A stretch of DNA of 5,644 bases from Gammaproteobacteria bacterium (GTDB taxonomy: Bacteria > Pseudomonadota > Gammaproteobacteria > Arenicellales > Poriferihabitantaceae): positions 1-5,644 of the forward strand of contig VXPI01000248.1 of the NCBI GenBank assembly GCA_009839585.1, written 5' to 3'. This document shows, one piece after another, positions 1 to 5,644 of the stretch (position 1 is its first letter; each line of letters opens with the position of its first letter). The notes beneath the pieces were generated by a model. It was not told where the DNA came from and did not search any database. It saw nothing but the letters and a program-made list of their open reading frames with translations. The position numbers were made by a program, and so were the translations under genes.

Positions 1-748
1 GGGCATACTGTAGCGGTAAGGCAATTAGGTTGCCAAACCCCCCTGTAGGCATATTGTCTTGATTGGGGAAGAAACGATCGTAAGAGAAAAAACCCAAATC
101 AGGATGGTGCTCCATCGTCTCGGTTAATAAATATGCCCCCATCTTGCGTGCGTTCGATGCAGTAACAGGATTTGTAAAGAAAATCCATACATGGCCGCCA
201 TTTCCTGATCGTGATTTTTCTACATATGCTGGGACATCTTTATTACTGCAGGTTTTCATGAAAGCTGCAATATCCTCTTGCCAATTCTTCTTGTCAAAAT
301 CGGCAGCTATAAACCAGCATCTTTCATCAGACATCATGGGGTATACACCAATGGTGCTGTCGTTATTGAGAGCATCCTTGCCAGTTAGATGCTGTCGAAT
401 TACATCATCAGATACTTTGATAAAGGCCTGGTTAGGGCATTCACTGCATTTGATTTTAGGTTTCTCGCAGACACCTCTTACCCATTCATTCGAGCATGCC
501 GGACTATATCCAGAACGACCGGTTTTTCTATTCTCCCAGCGTTTTGGAAAGACATCATCCCTGCCTCGAAACAGCTGACGGAAGATATGGATTTTCTCTT
601 GAGGTGAAAATTGCTGTAATACTTCCCCTTGTTGTTGCTGGTGCCTGCCTTCAAGAATGCTTAGTCTGCTAAGCAAGTCCTTGCGCTCAATGTCCAGTGA
701 ATCAATACGCCGCTTGATCGCCTCAATCTCTTTAATGCAGTGATTCAT
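1..748 (-). CDS. Archaeo-eukaryotic primase (AEP) domain protein, TOTE conflict-system type; 3' end beyond the left edge
   Basis: An unbroken frame of 249 codons starts at ATG 746-748 and runs off the left edge. An in-frame TAG (749-751) directly precedes the ATG, so the start cannot lie further upstream; no good Shine-Dalgarno is visible. Residues 3-35 are charged with regularly spaced I/L and look like a coiled coil, followed by a Gln-rich stretch (38-46). From about residue 48 the sequence matches, from memory, the primase module of TOTE conflict-system proteins. It has a FRGRDDVFPKRWEN block (59-72), cysteines 85, 94, 101 and 104, the AEP metal-site motif DFD (150-152), SGNGGH (181-186, the SxH-like motif), YDRFFPNQD (223-231) and GGFGNLIALPLQ (236-247). 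Relatives usually continue into a superfamily II helicase and sometimes a nuclease, and are often labelled DEAD/DEAH helicase or restriction subunit R. Inferred role: nucleotide polymerisation or priming in defence or element maintenance. GC is about 45%, below that of its neighbours. Family call fairly sure; function inferred. Confidence 0.85.
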   Translation of the reverse strand, partial: MNHCIKEIEAIKRRIDSLDIERKDLLSRLSILEGRHQQQQGEVLQQFSPQEKIHIFRQLFRGRDDVFPKRWENRKTGRSGYSPACSNEWVRGVCEKPKIKCSECPNQAFIKVSDDVIRQHLTGKDALNNDSTIGVYPMMSDERCWFIAADFDKKNWQEDIAAFMKTCSNKDVPAYVEKSRSGNGGHVWIFFTNPVTASNARKMGAYLLTETMEHHPDLGFFSYDRFFPNQDNMPTGGFGNLIALPLQYA

Positions 749-778
749 CTAAACAGTTATGTAGCACGGCCTTCAAAT

Positions 779-804
779 CACCCCTTGATCATAAAATGGG
801 GGTG
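779..804. other. Inverted repeat in the lpdA-primase spacer (possible weak terminator or processing hairpin)
   Basis: CACCCC at 779-784 pairs perfectly with GGGGTG at 799-804, leaving a 14-base loop that contains the palindrome TGATCA. On the minus strand the hairpin lies about 58 bases after the lpdA stop and about 30 bases before the primase start. Neither strand has a T-rich run after the stem, so it is not a canonical intrinsic terminator. It could be an RNA 3'-end-stabilising or attenuating hairpin, or chance. The rest of the 113-base spacer (749-861) shows no ORF and no convincing promoter. Confidence 0.3.
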
Positions 805-861
805 CCCAGAGTTTCAGCTGGCAGGGTTTGGTAACGTTTAGGTTGTACAGAATCGTTTCCG

Positions 862-2622
862 TTACTTTTTCTTCGGCATGTACAGGTCTGTGATCGTTCC
901 CTCAAATGCCTCGGCAGCAAAGCCCAGAGTCTCCGCCAGAGTCGGATGCGCATGGATGGTCAGTCCAATATCTTCGGCATCAGCGTTCATTTCGATAGCA
1001 AGCCCCGCCTCGGCGATCAAGTCTCCGGCATTGGTGCCGGTAATGCCGGCACCAATGATACGATTGCTCTGGTTGTCAAACAGCAGTTTGGTAACACCCT
1101 CGTTTCTGCCAAGAGCCAGGGAGCGACCGCTGGCAGCCCAGGGAAACACTCCTTTGCCATAGTCCAGGCCTTGTGCCTTCGCTTCGGTTTCAGTTATACC
1201 AACCCACGCGACTTCAGGGTCTGTATAGGCCACTGATGGAATTACCCTGGCTTCAAAACCACTCTTCATGCCAGCAGCAGCTTCTGCTGCGACCTTTCCT
1301 TCGTGGACGGCCTTGTGCGCCAGCATGGGCTGTCCGACGATATCTCCGATGGCAAAAATATGGCCAACATTGGTTCTTTGCTGATTGTCAACTGCAATAA
1401 ACCCGCGTTCATCAACATTGACGCTGGCTGATTCGGCGTTAATCTCCTTCCCATTCGGCGTACGCCCTACGCATACCAGAACTTTATCGAAGGTCATTGA
1501 ATCCGGTGCATCCTTTCCTTCAAAACTGACTTCAAGCCCCTGTTTACCGGGCTGGATGCCCTTGACTCGTGTCTCCAGCCAGATGTTCGCATATCGCGTC
1601 TTGATCCGCTTCACTAGCGGTCTGACTAAATCAGGGTCGGTTCCTGGCATGAGATCCTTCATCATCTCGACAATATGGATTTTGCTGCCAAGCGAATGAT
1701 AGACCGTAGCCATTTCAAGTCCGATAATGCCGCCACCGATAATCAGGAGATCTGCTGGAATGTCGGTTAATTCCAGGGCTCCGGTTGAATCAATCAGGCG
1801 AGGGTCATCATGAGGAAAGCCGGGCAACTCTACTGGACGGGAACCGGCGGCAATAATCGCCTGATCAAAAGTTACCGTCTGACCGTCATCCAGACTGATT
1901 GAACTGGAAGAACTAAATCTCCCCGTTGCCTGAACTACACGAACCCTTCTTTTTCTGGCAAGACCTGCAAGCCCGCCAGTCAGCTGACTGACAATATTGT
2001 TCTTCCACTTCAGGGTCTGTGCGATATCCAGTTTGGGATGTTCGAAAAGAACCCCGGCTTCGCTAATCTCCTCGCTCTCATCAATCATTTTGGCAACGTG
2101 CAAGAGCGCTTTTGAAGGAATGCATCCGACATTCAGGCAAACCCCGCCCAGAGTCGGATAGCGTTCAATCAAGATCACGTCAAGGCCAAGGTCTGCTGCA
2201 CGGAATGCCGCAGTGTAGCCACCGGGTCCGGAACCCAGGACCACCAGCTGTGCATGCATATCGCCTTCCACTTTGGGTGTGCCAGAAACGGGTTTCCGGG
2301 CCTCGGCGGGGGGCGAAGCTTTTTCGGCAGGTTCGATTTCCTTCTCTTCAGCCGGATCCTCTGGAGCCGCTGGTTGCCCGGTAGCCCTTCCGGTTTCCAA
2401 CTCGATCAGTGGGTGGCCCATGGACACCGGATCGCCCACGGAGACTAATAGCTTGACGACGGTACCGCCTTCGGGTGAAGGAATTTCCATGGTCGCCTTG
2501 TCGCTCTCGATGGCCAGAATATTATCTCCCGCTTCGACTGTATCTCCTTCCGAGATATAGATTTCAATAATCGGGACATTTTCAAAATCTCCCAAATCCG
2601 GTGTTTCTATTGTTTTTGCCAT
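862..2622 (-). CDS. lpdA: Dihydrolipoyl dehydrogenase (E3) with N-terminal lipoyl domain
   Basis: This is the E3 of the pyruvate dehydrogenase complex (586 aa), a cytoplasmic FAD enzyme that reoxidises dihydrolipoamide and reduces NAD+. Residues 1-78 form a lipoyl domain with the lipoylation site K42 in ESDKAT. A Pro/Ala/Glu linker (about 80-122) follows, then a complete E3. The E3 shows the FAD motif GSGPGG (130-135), the redox disulfide pair C162 and C167 in GGVCLNVGCIPSK, and the NAD-binding GGGIIG (296-301) followed by E319, which fits NAD rather than NADP. It also has the second FAD motif ending in GD (426-427) and the C-terminal HAHPTLAE with catalytic H559 and E564. Standard E3 is about 470 aa; the extra length is the lipoyl arm and linker. 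This architecture is known from Neisseria P64k and related beta/gammaproteobacterial enzymes. It starts 8 bases after the aceF stop with a poor Shine-Dalgarno, so translation is probably coupled to aceF. Its place behind aceEF argues for service to PDH, although E3 can be shared with other complexes. Confidence 0.97.
   Translation of the reverse strand: MAKTIETPDLGDFENVPIIEIYISEGDTVEAGDNILAIESDKATMEIPSPEGGTVVKLLVSVGDPVSMGHPLIELETGRATGQPAAPEDPAEEKEIEPAEKASPPAEARKPVSGTPKVEGDMHAQLVVLGSGPGGYTAAFRAADLGLDVILIERYPTLGGVCLNVGCIPSKALLHVAKMIDESEEISEAGVLFEHPKLDIAQTLKWKNNIVSQLTGGLAGLARKRRVRVVQATGRFSSSSSISLDDGQTVTFDQAIIAAGSRPVELPGFPHDDPRLIDSTGALELTDIPADLLIIGGGIIGLEMATVYHSLGSKIHIVEMMKDLMPGTDPDLVRPLVKRIKTRYANIWLETRVKGIQPGKQGLEVSFEGKDAPDSMTFDKVLVCVGRTPNGKEINAESASVNVDERGFIAVDNQQRTNVGHIFAIGDIVGQPMLAHKAVHEGKVAAEAAAGMKSGFEARVIPSVAYTDPEVAWVGITETEAKAQGLDYGKGVFPWAASGRSLALGRNEGVTKLLFDNQSNRIIGAGITGTNAGDLIAEAGLAIEMNADAEDIGLTIHAHPTLAETLGFAAEAFEGTITDLYMPKKK
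2488..2510 (-). repeat. Copy 1 of a direct repeat encoding the lipoyl-lysine site (lpdA)
   Basis: This is a 23-base segment over the SDKATM codons of lpdA. Its first 18 bases (2488-2505) are identical to 3834-3851 in aceF, then come one mismatch and four matches. Both copies have the same orientation and lie about 1.35 kb apart. It reflects homologous lipoyl domains, with more identity at DNA level than the flanking bases show. Confidence 0.6.
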
Positions 2623-2630
2623 AATAAAGT

Positions 2631-3965
2631 CTACAAAGCCAGTCTTCTAACGTCCGAGAACGAATTCACAAGATGTGCGGCGAAGCGGGCTGCTTCTGCA
2701 CCATCAATAACGCGATGGTCGTAAGATACATCAATCGGCAACATCATGCGGGGTTCAAACTCCTTGCCATTCCAGACCGGAGTCATCCTGCTGCGGGACA
2801 AGCCAATAATGGCCACTTCCGGCACATTGATAATCGGAGTAAAACCACAGCCACCAATACCGCCGAGACTGGAAATGCTGATACACCCCCCCTTGAGATC
2901 AGAGGGTTTCAACTTGCCATCACGTGCCCGTTGACTGACTTCTGCCAGGTCCCTGGCCAGATCAAAAATGCTCTTTCGGTCTACATGTCGTATGACCGGG
3001 ACCACCAGACCATTTGGGGTATCCACGGCAATTCCGATATTGAAGTACTTCTTGAGAATCAACTCCTCTCCGTTCTGGGCCAGGGATGCGTTGAATGCTG
3101 GAAATTTCTTCATCGCATTCACCAACACCTTCATGGCAAAGGACAGGATGGTGATTCTGAGGCCCTGACTTGCTGCTTCATCCTTCAGAGAGCGACGAAA
3201 ATCCTCAAGGTCGGTAATATCTGCCTCATCATGATGGGTGACATGAGGAATGCTGACCCAGGAACGGTGCAGATGTGGTCCGGAGAGTTTCTTGATGCGT
3301 GAAAGAAACAGCTTTTCGGTCTCTCCAAATTCAGAAAAATCAATTTCCGGCATCGGTGTAATCCCAAGACCCGGGGCGCTCGATTTTTTGCTTGATTCCT
3401 CCAGCTGCTGCTTGGTCCATGCCTTGACATCTTCCTTGAGGATACGCCCTTTTGGTCCAGTTCCCCTGATTCTGTGTAGACTGGCGCCGAGTTCCCGGGC
3501 AAAACGTCTCACAGCCGGACTTGCATGCGGAATCGCATCTGACCTTTCTGTCCTCTCAGGCGACGGGGGTGCGCTCGATTTGGTTGCAGCATCCGCTTTC
3601 ACAGGCTCGGGTTTGGGGTCCGGAACTGGGGCTGGTTCCTGTTGTGTCTTGGGTTGCCCAGTTTCTGGAGCTGGCGTGACCTCGGACTCGGGCTTGCCCG
3701 GTGCTTCTGCTTTTTCTGGTGCGTCTCCCGCCGCATCTTCTTCAAGTTCAAGAACCAGCACTCCTTCCGAGACTCGATCGCCAACACTTACATGCAGTTT
3801 ACTGATCACCCCGCCTACAGGGCATGGGATTGGCATGGTCGCCTTGTCGCTTTCGAGAGTCAGCAGCTCGTCTTCCGGTTCAACCCGGTCTCCTACATTG
3901 AATAGAACATCAATGATTTCAACATCTTGGAAGTCACCAATATCCGGGATTTTTACTTCAATCAT
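2631..3965 (-). CDS. aceF: Pyruvate dehydrogenase E2, dihydrolipoamide acetyltransferase, single lipoyl domain
   Basis: This is the core acyltransferase of the pyruvate dehydrogenase complex (444 aa). It carries the acetyl group from E1 on a lipoyl arm and transfers it to CoA. Domain order: one lipoyl domain (1-75) with lipoyl-lysine K41 in ESDKAT; a long Pro/Ala/Glu/Lys linker (about 76-145); a peripheral-subunit-binding domain (about 146-183, from IPHASPAVRRFAREL to the KEDVKAW segment) that docks E1 or E3; a second short linker; and the catalytic domain (about 210-444). The catalytic domain has SISSLGGIGG (363-372) and DHRVIDG (416-422), with catalytic H417 and D421. E. coli AceF has three lipoyl domains and is about 630 aa, so this is a short form, as in several other bacteria. 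After the lipoyl lysine the sequence reads ATMPIP where many relatives have A-S/T-M-E-I/V-P. ATG 3963-3965 follows the aceE stop by 4 bases and has a Shine-Dalgarno inside the aceE end. Confidence 0.97.
   Translation of the reverse strand: MIEVKIPDIGDFQDVEIIDVLFNVGDRVEPEDELLTLESDKATMPIPCPVGGVISKLHVSVGDRVSEGVLVLELEEDAAGDAPEKAEAPGKPESEVTPAPETGQPKTQQEPAPVPDPKPEPVKADAATKSSAPPSPERTERSDAIPHASPAVRRFARELGASLHRIRGTGPKGRILKEDVKAWTKQQLEESSKKSSAPGLGITPMPEIDFSEFGETEKLFLSRIKKLSGPHLHRSWVSIPHVTHHDEADITDLEDFRRSLKDEAASQGLRITILSFAMKVLVNAMKKFPAFNASLAQNGEELILKKYFNIGIAVDTPNGLVVPVIRHVDRKSIFDLARDLAEVSQRARDGKLKPSDLKGGCISISSLGGIGGCGFTPIINVPEVAIIGLSRSRMTPVWNGKEFEPRMMLPIDVSYDHRVIDGAEAARFAAHLVNSFSDVRRLAL
3834..3856 (-). 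repeat. Copy 2 of a direct repeat encoding the lipoyl-lysine site (aceF)
   Basis: This is the partner of 2488-2510, over the SDKATM codons of aceF, with 22 of 23 bases identical. Sequence on both sides diverges at once: MPIPCP here against MEIPSP in lpdA. Confidence 0.6.
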
Positions 3966-3969
3966 TTTG

Positions 3970-5644
3970 CTACACCTTTCTCGGATTGGGCTTTGCAGTA
4001 TCTATCTGCAAGTCCTGGATCGCCTTGACTACAGTTTTCTGGTCAATGGCTTCCTGATCGGCCAGAGCCTTCAATGCCGCAGTAGCAATGTAGCGCTGGT
4101 CAACCTCAAAAAATTTCCTGAGCTGGGCCCGTGTATCGCTCCGTCCAAATCCATCGGTTCCGAGAACACTGTAGCGTCCAGGCACATAGGCACGAATCTG
4201 TTCAGCATACAGCCGCATGTAGTCGGTTGCTGCAATCACCGGACCTTCCGTGTTTTCCAGGCAGAGTTCCACATAAGACTTTTGTCGGGGTTCATCGGGA
4301 TGCAGGCGATTTTGGCGTTCAACGTCATTGCCGTCTCTGGCAAGTTCATTGAAACTGGTTACGCTCCAGATATTGGTGTTTACATTGTAGTTCTTGTCCA
4401 GAATCTCGGCGGCAGCTTCCGCTTCCCTTAGAATCGTTCCACTACCGAGGATTTGAACTGTGTTCTTGTTGGAGTCTTTGCCCACTTTCTTCAATAGGTA
4501 CATGCCCCGCAAAATGCCTTCCTCGACATTCTCTGGCATTGCCGGGTGAGGGTAGTTTTCATTCATTACGGTAATGTAGTAATAGATGCTTTCCTCTTCC
4601 TGGTACATGCGGCGCAGTCCATCGTGAATAATCACCGCCAGCTCATAACTGTAGGTAGGATCGTAGGAAACGCAGTTCGGCACCGTCGAGGCCAGGATCA
4701 GACTGTGGCCATCCTGGTGCTGCAGCCCCTCGCCGGCAAGTGTAGTCCGCCCGGCAGTACCGCCCAGAATAAAGCCTCTCGCTCGGCTGTCCCCGGCAGC
4801 CCAGCACAAATCACCGATTCGCTGAAAGCCAAACATGGAATACAGAATGAAAAAGGGAATTGCACAGTAGTCGTGATTGCTGTAGGAAGTGCCGGCAGCA
4901 ATCCAGGACGACATGGCACCTGCCTCACTAATCCCTTCCTGGAGAACCTGTCCAGTCTTGTCTTCCCGGTAAAACATCAACTGATCAGAGTCGACCGGCT
5001 CATACAATTGACCATGCGGTGAATAAATGCCGAGTTGTCTGAACATGCCCTCCATGCCGAAGGTTCTGGATTCGTCGGGAATGATCGGCACGATCCGGTC
5101 TTTCAGGCTCTTGTCCCGAATCAATGAAGAAAGAATTCTCACGAACGCCATTGTGGTCGAGACTTCACGGTCACCGGTGCCTTCAAGCTGCGCCTTGAAA
5201 ATGTCCAGCTTCGGAAGGGTGATTGCCGGTGCACTGAAGATTTTCCGGGCCGGAAGAAAACCGCCCAGAGCCTCTCTTCTCTCCAGCAGATACCGGGTTT
5301 CATCAGAGTCTTCTGCAGGTCGATAAAAGGGAGTCTTTGCAACCTCTTCATCGGTTAACGGGATATTGAAGCGATCCCTGAAGGCAAGAAGTGACTGCTC
5401 CCCCATTTTCTTTTGCTGGTGAGTGGTGTTCTGGCCTTCGCCTGCTTCACCCATGCCATAGCCCTTGACCGTCTTGGCCAGAATAACCGTTGGCTGTCCC
5501 TCATGGTGAGTCGCAGCATGGTAGGCGGCATAAATTTTATGGGGGTCATGGCCGCCACGATTGAGTCGCCAGATATCTTCGTAGGTCAGGTTTTCCACCA
5601 TTGCTTTCAAGTCCGGGTATTTACGAAAGAAATTCTCTCGTACA
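3970..5644 (-). CDS. aceE: Pyruvate dehydrogenase E1 (homodimeric AceE type), C-terminal part; 5' end beyond the right edge
   Basis: AceE is the thiamine-diphosphate (ThDP) E1 that decarboxylates pyruvate and acetylates the lipoyl arm of E2. The frame is open to the right edge, so about 557 codons are visible, roughly the last 63% of an approximately 887-residue family member. A TTG at 5608-5610 is internal, because family-like sequence (VRENFFRKYPD) continues upstream of it. Numbering from that TTG, visible signatures are IWRLNRGGHDPHKIYAAY (13-30), the active-site loop YGMGEAGEGQNTTHQQKKM (51-69) with the H64 counterpart of E. coli His407, and FGMEGMFRQLGIYSPHGQLY (184-203). LQEGISE (223-229) follows, where E229 probably corresponds to the ThDP-activating glutamate (E. 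coli Glu571). Further on are SMFGFQRIGDLCWAAGDSRARG (258-279), EGLQHQDGHS (294-303) and LGTDGFGRSDTR near the C-terminus. The N-terminal ThDP-binding domain, the promoter and any PdhR-type operator lie outside the window. No frameshift or lost key residue is seen. Confidence 0.97.
   Translation of the reverse strand, partial: VRENFFRKYPDLKAMVENLTYEDIWRLNRGGHDPHKIYAAYHAATHHEGQPTVILAKTVKGYGMGEAGEGQNTTHQQKKMGEQSLLAFRDRFNIPLTDEEVAKTPFYRPAEDSDETRYLLERREALGGFLPARKIFSAPAITLPKLDIFKAQLEGTGDREVSTTMAFVRILSSLIRDKSLKDRIVPIIPDESRTFGMEGMFRQLGIYSPHGQLYEPVDSDQLMFYREDKTGQVLQEGISEAGAMSSWIAAGTSYSNHDYCAIPFFILYSMFGFQRIGDLCWAAGDSRARGFILGGTAGRTTLAGEGLQHQDGHSLILASTVPNCVSYDPTYSYELAVIIHDGLRRMYQEEESIYYYITVMNENYPHPAMPENVEEGILRGMYLLKKVGKDSNKNTVQILGSGTILREAEAAAEILDKNYNVNTNIWSVTSFNELARDGNDVERQNRLHPDEPRQKSYVELCLENTEGPVIAATDYMRLYAEQIRAYVPGRYSVLGTDGFGRSDTRAQLRKFFEVDQRYIATAALKALADQEAIDQKTVVKAIQDLQIDTAKPNPRKV
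3973..3979 (-). promoter_or_regulatory. Ribosome binding site of aceF inside the aceE 3' end
   Basis: On the minus strand AAAGGTG lies 7 bases before the aceF ATG and is made of the last sense codons of aceE (Lys-Val). It supports the chosen aceF start and tight coupling of aceE and aceF translation. Confidence 0.7.

Noticed and set aside
144..578. Plus-strand open frame of 144 codons in the left region
   Set aside because: It is the antisense shadow of the primase gene, whose minus-strand frame is open for 748 bases and carries clear conserved motifs.
1..748. Reading the left gene as a type I or III restriction enzyme R subunit
   Set aside because: Such labels are common for full-length relatives because of the helicase part, but the visible portion shows AEP primase motifs and no restriction nuclease or helicase motifs.
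779..804. Hairpin as the rho-independent terminator of the pdh operon
   Set aside because: The stem has only six pairs with a 14-base loop, and no T-run follows on either strand, so I kept it only as an inverted repeat.
862..2622. Assigning the E3 to the 2-oxoglutarate or branched-chain dehydrogenase complex
   Set aside because: It lies 8 bases after aceF in the same operon and carries a lipoyl domain related to that of AceF, so PDH is the simplest assignment, although sharing with other complexes cannot be excluded.
2673..3302. Plus-strand open frame of 209 codons inside aceF
   Set aside because: It is antisense to the aceF catalytic domain and the translation has no family resemblance.
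3250..4431. Long plus-strand open frame (393 codons) across the aceF/aceE junction
   Set aside because: It is antisense to two unmistakable genes, has Ser-rich low-complexity translation typical of a shadow frame, and shows no recognisable domain.
5608..5610. TTG as the start codon of a short aceE
   Set aside because: Family-like AceE sequence continues in frame upstream to the window edge, so this is an internal leucine of a gene cut by the window.

Overview
The window looks like a proteobacterial chromosome segment, most likely gamma- or betaproteobacterial. The pyruvate dehydrogenase E1 is the homodimeric AceE type rather than an alpha/beta E1, the order is aceE-aceF-lpdA, and the E3 carries its own lipoyl domain, an arrangement known in several beta- and some gammaproteobacteria. 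Hand-sampled GC is about 53% in the operon (seven 60-base lines) and about 45% in the leftmost 720 bases. The genus cannot be named from this sequence.

All four genes lie on the minus strand, so transcription runs right to left. From the right edge: aceE (3970-5644, N-terminal third or more outside the window), aceF (2631-3965) and lpdA (862-2622). The gaps are only 4 and 8 bases, so this is a compact operon. A 113-base spacer (749-861) with one hairpin follows. Next comes an open, lower-GC gene (1-748) whose start is inside the window and whose 3' end lies beyond the left edge.

The three pdh genes encode the pyruvate dehydrogenase complex. AceE decarboxylates pyruvate and reductively acetylates lipoyl groups, AceF passes the acetyl group to CoA, and Lpd reoxidises dihydrolipoamide with NAD+. 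AceF has a single lipoyl domain and Lpd has another.

The least ordinary part is the partial left-hand gene. Its 249 visible residues show an N-terminal coiled coil, a four-cysteine cluster and an archaeo-eukaryotic primase (AEP) core. They match, from memory, the primase module of the so-called TOTE conflict-system proteins, which are usually fused or linked to a superfamily II helicase and often a nuclease. If correct, the left edge of the window is the start of a defence or mobile-element-type module placed directly behind a housekeeping operon. Only its first part can be seen here.
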